A program made the position numbers and the translations under genes. From the NCBI GenBank assembly GCA_900708905.1, contig CAADRB010000024.1:1522723-1586722 (forward strand): 64,000 nucleotides of DNA, given 5' to 3'. The notes beneath the pieces were generated by a model that worked only from the letters and a program-made list of their open reading frames with translations, was not told the DNA's origin and did no database searches. This document shows, piece after piece, positions 24,122 to 38,000 of this stretch. The stretch comes from Hymenolepis diminuta (taxonomy: Eukaryota; Platyhelminthes; Cestoda; Cyclophyllidea; Hymenolepididae). Position 1 is the stretch's first letter. Every line of letters begins with the position of its first letter.

Positions 24122-25179
24122 TTGTGTAGGACTTTTATATCAGAAGATATCATGGCTGATACTCCTTTAATTAACAGAATGAAAACATACGCTATTAAAA
24201 TCTCTAAAAAAAGCAAAACACAACAATTTAGAAATTTTAAGATTTCTAAAAGTTACCAGATCTTTCGTTTGCTAAGTCAGAAAATGGTGGAGATGAAGTG
24301 GCCGCCACAAGGAAGAGAAAGGAGCGCTATCAACGCTCTGCTGACTCACTCAACACCTGAGTTTGTCACAAGAGTGCATGGCATGATGGACGAAAATCCT
24401 GGGAGGTCAATGTGCAACATCCTGCCAAAGATTTTTAAGTGTCTGAAAGAACAACAAGATATAAGGAATGTTATTCATTAAGACCTTGGATACAACTCTC
24501 ATAGGCTCCTCTCAGGCGAGGTCAGTTTATATGGACAAAAATAACTCAAGAGAATTGTTTAATGTGTACAAAGCTACAGATTGAAACACCTTTGGTTTTA
24601 TTCCGACCAAAAAATTCTACCAGGATGAAAAAGTGAACCGAAGAAATGATAGGTGGCTATGTGTGGGCGGACTCCATTGAAGTTCCAACTGCTATTCATA
24701 TGCACGATGCTTACAGCTTCGGTGTTATGAAGAGCAGTGAAGGGCATATCATGTCTCTTCCATTTTTTCAATTCAGATGCCAATGTCGAGACCCCTCAAG
24801 CCATTATTACACCGCCTTGGATGGATAGCATAGCCAATGGAGGAAGAGCATATGTCTTCCAACAAGATCGTCACCAACTCATAAAGGTCTCAAAATCCAG
24901 GATTATATGGACGGCCGAGAATTCTCATTATCATGTCACACCAAACGTATGGCTGCCTTCTAATTCATCACATTCCGATCCTTTCGATTATAACGTGTGA
25001 GGTGTGGCGTCAATAAGCATCCCCATAATACCAAATCCTCTCTCTCGCTCTCTGATTGAAGCAATAGCCCGAGCAATGGAGCACATCAAAAAAGACCACT
25101 TGACCTGATTAAGGAATCCAATCACTTTCGGGCTCGAATTGAGTGGGTGATAGAAGCCGGAGGAAGATATATAGAATAA
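24122..25179 (+). pseudogene. Mariner-like (Tc1/mariner) transposase, broken
   Basis: The plus strand runs through several frames. It reads SKTQQFRNFKISKS, then THSTPEFVTRVHGMMDENP (open to 24481), then LWFYSDQKILP near 24590-24620, IANGGRAYVFQQD near 24830-24868, VTPNVWLPSN and DPFDYNV near 24940-24998, and IEWVIEAGGRYIE with TAA at 25177-25179. These are the helix-turn-helix flank and the blocks around the first two catalytic Asp residues (FSDEK and FQQD), plus the C-terminal end of a mariner-family transposase. The gene is dead. There are stops and frame shifts between 24480 and 24830. The SPDL motif reads SSHS, so the third catalytic Asp has become His. The Trp after DYYV is a TGA stop. 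Terminal inverted repeats were not found by eye. Confidence 0.85.
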
Positions 25180-25730
25180 AAGCTGGGTTAATAGGCATAA
25201 CGTTTATTTTTTTGTTATAAGAAATTGTAAGTTTCAACAATTAACAGTTCCATTTTCTATTTTTCTGAAAGTGCGTAAGATGTCCTCAGATGCCTTACAT
25301 ACCCTGTATTCATGGTGGTAAACAAAACTTAAGGAGATCTGCTGATATGGAAATTTTGGCTGTCTTATCTCCGCTAGGTTGCTGAATATCATATAAATAC
25401 CTTGCCTTCTCTACCGCTGAAAAAACTTTTTTTGAGGTGGTGAGTACGACCATCAAGATTAAAAACCCGGTGAATAAGCACGGGACATCACGGACAAGCA
25501 TTTGCGGCAGTCGTGGGGAAGAATAATGAAATGTGAATTACGGTACGTGAACTTATAAATATTATTTAATTCGAATGCAAAAAAGTGAATGAAATAAGAG
25601 TCTTTATTGCCTCAATGTTGCTTCCAACATCATTTGGATGCCCTTTCCCTTTCTGACAATGAAAAGTTGTAAATTGTTCTTTCTTGCTAGGAGTCATGAT
25701 AGCACTATCTCTGTGCAATTTGTCCTGGAC
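25180..25730. other. 3' flank of the mariner relic, unassigned
   Basis: No named feature. It may hold the right terminal repeat of the mariner element, but no matching end was identified. Confidence 0.4.
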
Positions 25731-25734
25731 GATT

Positions 25735-25850
25735 GATTGCTGAAGGTCAGGCCACTGCTTCACAATCTTCATTGGCCATGTTTAGACTGTCACACTTTTG
25801 AGATCCGACCAGATGATACGAATGACCGAGGAGTAAAATGACCATCACAA
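25735..25850. repeat. Direct repeat, left unit
   Basis: This unit and the one at 25930-26045 share, in order, gattg(c/a)tgaaggt, cac or tta spacer, tttagact, gatc(c/t)gacca(g/a)atga and aatgacc/agatgacc. They lie about 195 bases apart. Identity is well below 100 percent, so the duplication is old. Confidence 0.5.
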
Positions 25851-25929
25851 AGAGACAAAGTCTGCGTGTTGCGATGATTGTTTAACAATATTATTTATAT
25901 CGGTAAAAGTCTTTCACAATGATTGGATG

Positions 25930-26045
25930 ATGAAGGTTGGACCTCTGCCGAATAATTGAAAATACGCTTATCCCGCTTATTTAGACTAACTGACAAATTT
26001 TCAAGATCTGACCAAATGATGACTGACGAGCAAGATGACCTCCGG
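25930..26045. repeat. Direct repeat, right unit
   Basis: Partner of 25735-25850. It contains ttttcaagatctgaccaaat where the left unit has cttttgagatccgaccagat. Confidence 0.5.
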
Positions 26046-26049
26046 TCTG

Positions 26050-29000
26050 ACTTTATTGACCAAACCAAAGCTCAGACTCCGCAATAATTACTATATACGT
26101 CAGTATCTGTAATTATTTGGCTTCAAACATAACTTATTTTGAGACCCAGTTTCATAGCAAAACCAAAAACGGTTGTAAGAATTTCTATTCTATTCATTAC
26201 CAATTTACTATCCCTCTTATTCTCCTTGATATTAATAAAAAACTGTATTAGCCTCCTTATTTATCAATTAAATATTATAAGAAGAGGCTAATGTTATGAA
26301 ATTTCGTGGCTAACTGTCATTTTTCCAGACGGATCAATATATAAGATACACACCAAGACACGCCAGAGATGAGTACAAGTTAGTAAGACCTGCAAACTCC
26401 ATCGATCCAGATGAAATTATACTTATTAAATATTTTTCCCTGAAGAAATTAATATTTATTTTATGTTATTACTCAAAATGACTTTTATCTCATAACGTGT
26501 TTATATGAACTATTATAAATTACGTTATAATTGGAGTTGAATTTTCGCTATGACAACGAGAACTTGCGTTTTCCTTCCTCCCGGAAGCTTGAACCTAAAT
26601 GAAGTTCCATTTTGCTTGCTAAACTATGTTTTCTCTCAAGCTCATTGAATTCCTAACTCTCGAAGCACTGAATTACATTATACATCGTTTCAATCAGAAA
26701 GTCCACCATTGATAATGACAAAGAATATAGAACCTTGCCTACCATCCTAAATTGATCTATTAAGATCTCTTTTGCATTTTTTTTGCGTATCAAAATTTCA
26801 TAAACTGAAGAGATAATAAGTCAAGCGTGAAAACAAATTTGTTTATGAAAGAACTGAAATCAGGCATGAAAACAACACCAAAACGTATCTACTCGACCTT
26901 GATGACCTTGAGACGTCTTTTAGGACAAGGAAAACCGCATAGTTGGCATTCGAAGTAGGCTTTGTTTCAATACGCTGAATAATTTATATGCAGAAATCTA
27001 ATTGTTTAAGCCTCCATTTGTCTAAGGCAGAAGTGAGAAAATAACTGTCTTATTTTTCTGAATGCCTACTATAAATAATTAGCGTTTGTGCCGCTTTGTT
27101 CACTTTGTTTACCTTGTAAAATGTGGCAGGGACAGTTGAATTTCACCTTTTAATTAAGAAAATTTTGAGGTATAAAAATAATAAAACAATTGTTTTTGTT
27201 TTTTCTTATTTGATAAAGTGCAAAAGCAATGAATTAGAAGGGGAAAATGCATCATTTTCAATGGAAGTTTGTAGGTTGAGGGAGAATAGCGGGGACAAAT
27301 AACTTAGTCCAATGAGGGTAAAGAGGTAAAAATTAAATTGTTATCGAAGTCCAGACATCTCGAGTCTGGCTATATTTGGACTCGGTGCATTAAGTTTTCC
27401 ATATTGTTAAAGGCTTGGGCTTGCTTTGTGGGATCATATTGTTCAGTCTTCGTCATTTAGCTCAAGGATTTAATCTGTGGTTGGTCATTCCACTCCGATT
27501 TCCTCGTATCTCCTTACAACCTGAACAATCTCCACTCACTACAACTTAAGGAATACGAACTGTTTTAATATAATATATACACGACTCAATGACCTTCATA
27601 AACCGGCTTCAAGTAATTTATTTCCACGACTGTTAATGCGCTGTTAGCCGCTACACTATCCATAGAGGTCTTTTCCTCATTAGTGATCCCTTAATTAACT
27701 ATGTTTAAACTCAGTAATGGAATCTCATCACCCTTTGGATATTATTGGAAGTGGAAGGAGTGAGAGAGACAAGAGAGAGATAGAAGTACAATGGAGAAAG
27801 CACTAGAAGCGAGCGTTTGTATCGATAGATTTTGAAGCAGGATTTTCATTATTGTTTACAGGTAAAAACTGAGTCATCAAGGAAAAATGTGAGCACGAAT
27901 CGTTAATCAAGATTCTCCCACTGAAACGTTTGAAAATTACTCAAATAAAGACAGAAATCTTGAGCGCTATTTCTCATCAGAAAGAATTAAATTACTACTG
28001 CTTAAGAAGGGCAAAATTATTCGAAATTTCGGGTAATTATCCAACATCATTTAGGGTATCGCTGTGCTCACTGTGTATCACTGTGTGTGTTTCATAATTT
28101 GCCATATATCGAAATCTTGCATGCTAATTGGATTAGTTAAAAATATAACGACGCACTATTTATAACGTTACAAATAGAACCTTTTGGGATTTTCACAAGC
28201 CCGCAAGGAACACGTGGCTCCCATCTCAAAAGTGGTATTTTTTACCGATATTTACTGAAAACATCATTAAAACGCAATAACTGATTAATATCTCATCTCA
28301 AAAGTGAAATTTCTCCATCTAACTGAAAGCTTCTGCAAGTTGGAAGAATTTTACCATCTTTCTCCGTACTAATTTTTAATTTGTATCATCATGTGCTTAG
28401 TTACCATATTCTGAATATTAATGATACAATTTCTTTTGAACTTTATTGATATTTGCCTTTTAAATTACAACATAAATAAAAAATTTGAACGAATTTAATT
28501 TGTTTGAATGTTTACCCGATTAAATCTTAACTGCAAGGGACACACTTTCAACCTTCAAAAAGAATGCGGGACAATTAAATTGAATAAATGATAAAATTAA
28601 TGTGAAAATTAAATCAAATTTTAGTTTAAATGCTTCAAAATATGCTGCTGTCATTATGAATGAATATTCTTTACGAGTTTGTACCAAGGGAACTAACCTC
28701 GTCCAGCAAGATGAGTTAAATTGTGTGATTTTTTCATGATTTGACAAATGTATTTATTAATTAAAGAATGATCAAACTGAATATATTTCAATAAATCGAT
28801 CAATATGTAGTTTTGATTATGTATTAATAATTATTAGTTCATTTTTCAAAATTTTTCTCCATATGCAAGGTACTTTGTTTGAATTACTTTGAAAAATGTA
28901 AATTTATTGGAAAAAAATAAAAATTTTTATTCGGAAATATCATTTTCATTAATTTCTTTAATGGGATTTAATTTAGAGTGTCAGGAAAAGTTTCTGACTA

Positions 29001-32000
29001 ACTGTAGAGAACTATCAGCGACTTATTCTAAGGCCAAATGCCAACATACAGAAGTGAGTCAATTCAGAAATATTCACTTCAAATCAATTATGAATTATTT
29101 AATCTTACTTTCTACCCTCCGTTGTCTAGGGAGCTGAGAGTACATGAAACACCTTGCGCTTTTGCATAACTAATCCGTACTAAATATCACATAATTAGTA
29201 TGTTTTAATGTATATAAAATTCCATATTAGGAGAATGACAAGAGCCTGGAGCGAACCTCGAGAGTATATTTTGCCCCCAGATTCGGCGATTTGAAAGTGA
29301 TGCAGGCTATAAAACTTAGGAAATCAAACCAGGTATTTTGAAATTTTTCGAAAAGCGGGGATAATATGCATTAATAGGGTGAATTAGGTAGGGTTAGGAT
29401 TAGGAGATTAAATAAAACCCTGATCCCGTGAGGCCTAAAGATAACTCCTCTTGTTTTCATTTGTTTTTCATTGTAAAAGGCGTGTAGATGTAATTCAATT
29501 TTGAATTTGTTAAAATATGCGAATGTTTCATAATAGAGACGACGTTTGAAAATTCATCACTGAAATCCATTGTAAACAAAACGACCAACCGAGTTAATAA
29601 AGATATATCGTTGTGTATAGTTACATTATTCAAGATTTTCTAACTCTTCAAATATTTTAATTAGAAAATAGAGAAAATTTTGATTTGGATAGATGTCGGG
29701 CAAATTGGGCAAAACAATTAATGAAACTCACTCAAAATTTTTCATTGACCAATGAAAGATAATTTATAGGATCCGGATGAAAAGCTTCTGCTAACGTAGG
29801 CAAAGTAGCCTAAAATTTGAAAAATGGACTTAGAAAAAGTGAAAATAATGAATGAAGCATGATTTTATCTATTTTGAGAAATATTTATACTTTATTTGAA
29901 ATAAAAATGAATTATTTTCAACACAAAGACCCCTGATTTCTCCCACATTATGTCTCAGTCGATCATATTTTTCCTTTATGTATCCTCTCTTATTACGCCT
30001 CGTGTGCTTAACAATTCGAAAGAAATAAATAATTTGTTTACTTGCTACAAACCAAGTGTAATTATGTTTATTTTTCCGATAGTAAATTTAAAAATAGTCT
30101 GAAAGTTGGGGTTTTGTGTAAATATTGCTTTCTCTGCCAATTTTAAATAAATTCAAATGAATCAACTTGGGAATTAAATTAAGTTTTGGGACATTTTGAA
30201 ATTATGAAGTGAACTTTACCACTTTGAGAAAGTTGACAAATCAATGCTTCCAGAATTCAAATAAAGTGAGAATTTCGATATTCTGAATTCACTTTGCACT
30301 CCAATGTGACCCCTCGGTTAATCCTCACTGAACTGTTCTGTTTGTTGTCATGATGAATTTTGTGTCGTCACGTGAAATAGCAAAGAGAAAGTTATTTTTA
30401 AAAAAATTGAACATGAATCGGATTTCCTGTAGTACACGTTTAACAATTACGATCTCGCAATAAATGTTCAACAAATTTAAACTTTGTAATTTTATTCCTT
30501 TTGTAAAGTGGGGAATGTTAATGAATTTACTTACCTCACAGGTAAAAAAATCATAAAATCAAAACTGATTTGCTGATTTTTTGATATTTCATTGACTTAG
30601 GAAATTAGAGAAAAAATGATTCTTAAAATAGTACATAAATGTAATTAAATTAATCTAAAATTAATCGATGTTCATATAAAATAAATAGAAGATAATATCA
30701 ATTAAGTTGAAATTAAGGCGCCTGAGGTTAAAATTTTAGACGTTTGCTGACGGTCAACAGGAGGTGATCTTTATCTATGCGTCAGCACATCTATCAAATT
30801 CAAAGAGAGGAGCAGGTAGTGGTTCGACACAGAAATACACCTTTTGAATATCATATTTGCCATGCATGTACCACTGAACTTTTAGCCGAAATTTGCCACT
30901 TACCCAGACGATTGCCTGAATTCTTACTAGTCAACTCCGACTTCCATGTTCTTCAGCAAGCTCCTCCCTGTCCATATTTACTTCCGTCGAATTAGTTCTC
31001 AAGAAACTTATTTGCCACTCGCTTTTATGGTCATATTTCTTTCTTTTTATGCACCTTTTTATCACATTACCATTCTTGCGGGATCTTTGCTTTAGGTCCA
31101 CATCCGGTTGTTTTGATCTGGTCTGCTTCAATTCATAACACTTCATCCCTATGAAGCAACAGCTCGTTTAACTTATATATAGCTTATGTAAAAAGATCTT
31201 TACAATTTTATCTGTGGTACCATTTATTTTGATAGGTTCACTAAAAGCCATAAAGTAGGGCACAAAATGTACACTTTTTTAAAGTAAGCTTCTAAAACTT
31301 GGCCTTGAAAATCACAAAACGAAGATTGAAACGAATTGTTGTTTCGTAGGAGCAGAAACGCTGTGTTGATTTAAAATTACATGAAGGAGGAAATAAAACA
31401 AATGAAGCTTTAAAATGCCAAAAAACAAAATCCACGGATAAAATATGAATGAAAAAGTTTTCACTTTGGGTAAAATTTACGATGCCAAGAGTGGGAAAAA
31501 GAGAAATCATTTCAAACAGAAATTAGATTACATTTTCAGCGATTTATTTAGTTAAACGATTAATCTATTCTATCTCTTCTATTGATAAAAAGCGGCTGAA
31601 TTTTTAATTGGTTAGTGATTCCTAATCCTGCTCTCTGCAATCATTGGACAATAAACCTGGTCCAATTTCCTGCGACGCCAGACTTTATACCACTCAAAAA
31701 ACTATTTGACGACTTTTTTTGCCAAATGTTATGCATTCACTTAATTATGCAAGGTGATCATTCTTTCACCTCTAAAATGTCAATTTCCCTAGGAGCACTC
31801 AGATGACGCAGGCAGAAAAGACATGATTTATAATATGGTGGGTCTGCTGTACGATTGAACCAAAATAAAATTAACTTGAGCTTTTTATGATAACTTATAT
31901 TAATATTTTTATTAAAATTTGTTCATTTTTTGGATTTTTTATGATAATAAAAACATTACTGATGTGGAATGGTGGGCGTTTTCACACAATCTGACGCACA

Positions 32001-35000
32001 ACAAGGCGATTAGAAAGTCGGCCATCTGTTTTTCAAGCAAAATCTCCGGTTAGTTTTCTGAATATTTTGTATAAAAATAGATGGCGGTTTGTATACCTAA
32101 TTAGTATCATCGTTCACTAGTTGCTATACCAAGTGATACTGTAGGCTGTAGTTATTGATTTAGTGTACCGAGGGACGTTTTTTTAATATTTTCCGACAAA
32201 ATTTGATTTTTAAAGAGATGATGCAAATACTCGGACTATTTAAATTATCTAAATGGTGTATTTTTGTAAAAATGGCATAAAATAAACAATTATTTTATCT
32301 ATTGAACAGGGTTCAGGATTAAAGCCCTACTCTTTCCGACATTACAAAAATAAATGCGGAGGTATTATAGCTGTTAGAATAGCAAAGATTTATGTTAATT
32401 CAAAATACACAACCAGTACTCCGGTTTATTAAGAAAAATATTTATTAATATTATTCAAATGGAAGTAATCCCGAAATCTCTTCAAAAACCTTATTGTTTT
32501 CACTTATTCTGATTAATCAACTTGCTTGATCCAATCTCAAAATAACCAACAGCGTATCAGAACCTCTGACCTTGACCTTGCGAATAATCGCCTGTTGGCT
32601 GCATCTAGTATGTTTATAGTTAGCCAATGCTATTAACTTACCATTACTGAAATGAAAAGAATTTTAAGTGAATTAATTTTTAGGGCATTGCAAAATGTCT
32701 TCCCATTCTTTATTTACCTCTGATAGGCCAAAGAAACGGAGGAAAAGTTAAAAAAGCAAATTCTCATAAAAGGCGGATTTTTTAAATCCGCAACCGGTTG
32801 GAGGGGACTAACATTGGCGAAGATAAATGGTAATGTGTAGGGCTAAAATTATACCTGACGCAAATTTGGAGATACCAACAGTAGAACAGAGAAGAAAATA
32901 ACACCCATCAACAAAAGTACATTCTATAAAATTTAATAATGCTCTTCCATAGAAAGCTCAATTTAATACTCTTTAGAATATATTTTCCTGATTATCCCAC
33001 CAATAGGATCAGCGCGTTTCCACTCTAATCTATTTACGATACGAGAGCACTTAATTTAATAATTAATCCAATAAACAAATAAAATATACAAATAATTATT
33101 AATTCAAGTTAATGCTTGTAAAATTTATTAATTTTTAAATGCTTCTACATAGTTAAAAAACGGGCAGAAAAAGAATTTTGTAAATACTGCAAACTTTGTC
33201 TAGAGTTAATTTTTTTTCAATGTGCTAACTTCTGATCATGGTATTAGAGTCAAGAGAGAATAATTTCCCGATTTCAAAGTAATTCTGATTTGTTTAATTT
33301 TATATTCACCGGGGCTTTTGCACCCTTTAACTTGTTGAAGAGGCGCCCATTTCAAAGAGTTCACTTTTCAAACCTCTGAGATGGTGGATATCCGTGACGT
33401 TCAGAACCTTTTGATAAGTTTGTAGAGCCAAACATTTAGTCATGCCAGCTTGATGATCAGCTTTAGTTGGGTCATTTCTACAGAAGAGCTTTCAAGAAGG
33501 AGGAGATTGTGAGAGTTGAAATTCTAGGCAGAATTCCATTCGGTTCCCTAATAATTCATTATTCATTCTTATCATACATTCTGTGCTAATATAAATAAGT
33601 TCACCAAAATAAATTAAATGAAATAACGGAGGATTTTTGACCAGAAACAAATTTCATGCTTTGTTTACTTGAAAGAATACGAAGGACATGAGCCGTGTGA
33701 ATAAAAACCTACGATATGGGATATTTATTTTGTTAAATAAAATCCTGAACTGAAACCGAACCGAATCAAACCGAAATACTAGCACAATGATGACTGTGTT
33801 CTATTTCAGGAACTTCCTAATATACGCGAGGAGAGAATCCCTACAAAAGCACCTGACAACAGATTTGAATTCGCCGCTCCAAATTGTTTTTCAAGTCAAC
33901 GTTTTGCAAATAGAACTGTCAAATGTATGCCGTGGAATTCGTTTTTTGCACCTGCATCGATGAAAAATTTGTAATCCTCCTCACCTGTCTATGAAGAACC
34001 TGAATGTCCACCTGAAAAATGTATTTTTATTACAAATCATAAAGAATAAAATTTTTCAAAGATATGCATTTAAAATTCTTCACTTCAAGTCCTTGTTCTA
34101 ATTCCAGTTATCGCCAGTGATCATCAAACACAACTATTTGTCCCCTTTCACCACAACCACAAGTTCTCCCCAACATTGCGACTGAACATTTTAGCTTATT
34201 TTTGGAAGCAGACGTCTAATAAATGGCGCAATTTATTAAATCACAAAAAAAATATTTCTTTCATAAAATAAATATCAATGTTTTATTGAATTTAATTGAC
34301 TTATTAGGCCAAAATATCTGGACGTTATTAGTCTGCACTAAATAAATTCATTTGACCTGAACGCCGGAAGAATTTCTATTAGACAGAGCAATTTACATGC
34401 AGTTTTGGGCCAACGTGTTCTTACCTGAGATACCCTTCCGTGCAGCAATTTATTCTGTGTATCCTCATTACATGATTTGTCCTTAATCAACTTTGTTCTC
34501 TTATTTGTGGCTTCTATCTTGATTGATCTATTCGTGCCTGGTGACCTCAATTGATGTAGTCGTGTCAACCCTTTCTGAGTCATTCCTATATATATGTTTC
34601 ACGTAATTAAAACCAGTTACGTATTGTGTAAATGCCCCCTCTCTGATCGTCCGCATCTCTGCTAAAACTGTATTTAAACCGGGAAACTCAGTAGTAGCCA
34701 CTTTAAATAAACAAAAGTCACTAAGTACTCTAATTTGATATTTATTTCTGCAATCAGAAGGCTCCAATTTAACGTAAATGGAACTTATTCAACAAAAATG
34801 ACGCAAGGAAAGAGGGGAAAACAGGGAAAACTGTTCCAACAGGGACAGCAGTTTTCAAGTTGATGAGTTGATTGAATATTGAGTTTAATCACAAGCTTAC
34901 AAGTAATAAAATTTATTTTGATTTGAATTTAATAGGGTATTTCGAAATGCTTTACAGTTGGAATTATAACAAACATATTATTAAATGTGAAGGATATTTT

Positions 35001-38000
35001 GGAACGGAGCGTGAGAAAAGGCATCTTGTAGCCACATTTTAACAATTAAAAAGCTGACCGAATGGGTTATTAAAACACACACTATATAAACACAAAATAT
35101 TACGGGCATACGCATTAAATGGATATGTTTGCTGAGCAAATAACCATAATAAAAGAAACCTCGTAATTTTCTGCCTTTTTCTTCGACTTGCAAAAATGCA
35201 ATCAACTCTTATCTGCCCCAGAGTCGTTCTATAGATCTCCCAGAGCAGGTACAGATGATATTAAGATAATTATATAATATAACGATAATAAATTAATCTC
35301 TATGGTTGATGTAGGGAAAAGGGGCTTGGGAAATATTCCCCAAATTCTCGCATATCTAGAAAACTGCAATTCAACATTAAAATTCTGCGTAATGCATTAG
35401 CATGGATGGATATTTGTGGGATATATTAAAAGGGGACATAGTAAATGGAGACAAGCATAAAAAAATTAAATTTGATAAAAAAATTAACCAGAAATCACAA
35501 AAGATGATCTTTTTTGGTCCGATTGTCCATCAGAAAAAAATTTTAACCAACACGTGGATGAATATTTTGATGGTAGCTTGATGGAAAGTTGTCCTATCTA
35601 ACGTGGACTTAGACAGTCTAGTTAGAGTAGCAGAATCAAGTTGTTTTCAAATTCACTTCCACATTCTTTTGTTAACTAAAATAAAGAGAGAAAAATTTTC
35701 TGTCTTTGATCATCACAAGTGGTTATTCTAATCACTGGATGCGCGCTGATGCTCTTTTTCCTCCATGATCTGGGATTTTGAACATGTGATTGTGTGAAAT
35801 AGATGAATCTTTTGATGACATTTTTTAAAATCCGTCTAACATTATCGGGAAAGAATCTCCAATCAGCAAGTTGATCCACTGATCGACTAAAAAATCAATC
35901 TCTCATAACTCCTCATCGATTTACAATCGGCGGCTTAGCTAATGTAACTGATTGGGAAATTAAATTTACTTTTTATCAAGAAACTTTACATTAGTAAAAA
36001 ACGAATCATTCACCATGTCAGAACTTTGAGTGTTTGAACAACTTTTGTTTGATATTTAAAATTTTTTGTTGTAAATTTTTTTCTAGAGAGCAATTTTGCC
36101 TTCTTTTGCAGTAGAGAAATGAAAAACGTTAATTTTTAAGCCTTTATGTTATGCAGTTGGCCAATTTTACTAATGGATGTGGGCTGATGGAATTTGATCC
36201 CGTAATCGATGATAAGGAATATGTGCACGGCACATGATTTGACCATAAAATGGTCCCTCTTCTACCGAAAAGTCATTTTATTTCATTAATTCTTTAAATA
36301 GCAACTAAAATCCTCAATCCTCGAGGTATTCTAATTTTCTAAAATCAGTACAAATTCTACCGTTTCACTAATAGCTCTACTTTACAGCTTTGTATTGATA
36401 ACTGTTAGACCAGATGACCATCATGGTTTCCACTTGACGACGGTTAAATCGTTTCATAAATAACTTTTCAATAATAGAAGTAAAATTACCCAAATTTGTA
36501 AATTGCATAAAGTGCATATTCTGCACTTTCTCTAATACCTCGATGTCCATGTTCTGAAAGTTTTCATCCATTGCATATCTCGCATGTAGCTACTCACACA
36601 ATGTAACTACAAAATTAACTAGGTTTTGTTTGAGGCAAGGGTTGAGTACTCCGGGTTTCAATAATCGTTCCTTATAAAGTATGTAAAATATGAGTGAAAC
36701 TTCAGCCCTTTTTAGCCGTTTGCACAAAACGGTATTATTTCCAGAGACGGGAAACATTCTATCGATCTAAAAGATACCCTCAAATAATTGACTCATAGAT
36801 CGTTTCAAGGATGCCAGTTGGACAAAAGGATTCAAGTGAATTACTTGTAGAAGCCCCCGAAAACAGTGACTTCCATTTGTGTTTTCGGATGCGCTCACAA
36901 TTTTCAATGCGGCGATTGATTACCTGATGCAGGAAAAAGCTCGGACAGGGAAAAATTATAAAATAACGATCTACTTATTGTTAAAAGAATTCAAAAATGT
37001 GCATAGTATCAAGAGATATAATAATTTTATGCTACTTGGCTAAAGTTTGAGTAAATATTTTAATTGACAGTCGTTAAATTTAATATTTTTAACAATAATT
37101 TTGTTCAAAAGATATTTATTAATCGCACTCAGAAGTAAATATCAATTTATAATAAACAACGCACCCATGTCTTGAAAACCCTATTAGACCTCCTCTCTGG
37201 TCGGTGTTGAAATAGTACAAGGACGGAGATAAGCGAGTTGCTTTTAAATTTAGTGTTTTACTGTAATAATCAGACCAGCCGCGATATTTGAAAATTAAAT
37301 TGGTTTTGAGACAATATAATCTGTCTAGATTTTCCATATTTTGGAGATCTCGGGACTTATTCACGTGTATACTATCAACTTTATTCATATTTTTATCTTT
37401 TCTCTTTTATGCGCCATCTGTCGAACTTTAAACTGCTTATCAATTTCTGCAGTTATCTATTACCTGATTTTATGAGCTTTACTCAATTTTTAATAGAAAA
37501 TTTCTAATTTTTAACGGTAAAATTGTTGCCCCCAACACTCGTTTCTTTAATAAAAATGTTTTCACCGTGTCTGTTGTACTTCAGTATTAAATTAACTTAA
37601 TTTGCCTATCTGGGAATGAAACTGGTGTCTATCTTCTCGGCAGTGCTCAAATCTTGAGCATGTCCTCCAAAATATTCAAATATTTTGTCAATAAAATGAA
37701 TCGATTGTTTTCTGATTGATTGGTTAGATACTACTCATTCAGTTAGATCACTCCATGTCAAGGAATAATCAAATATAAAATTAAGAGATACTTTGAAATG
37801 TTTGATTTTAATTTGAGCTCTTGTTTATTCAATTTTTTGTATTTTGTGTTCTGTCTCTTGTGTCTATTCTCTCTCCATCCCCTACCCTCTTCCAATTATC
37901 AAAGTTTCAAAAATATTAAATTTCATGCAGATTTTGACCTGCAAAGAACATAGAGTGTGGAATCAAACAACGAAAGGGTGCATACCCTACTTATTCTGTT

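Noticed and set aside
34338..34767. Two overlapping minus frames of about 80 codons
   Set aside because: They looked like a transposon remnant, but no conserved block could be recognised.
37119..37388. 89-codon minus frame
   Set aside because: No likeness to known families, no splice context, and a composition like the surrounding noncoding DNA.
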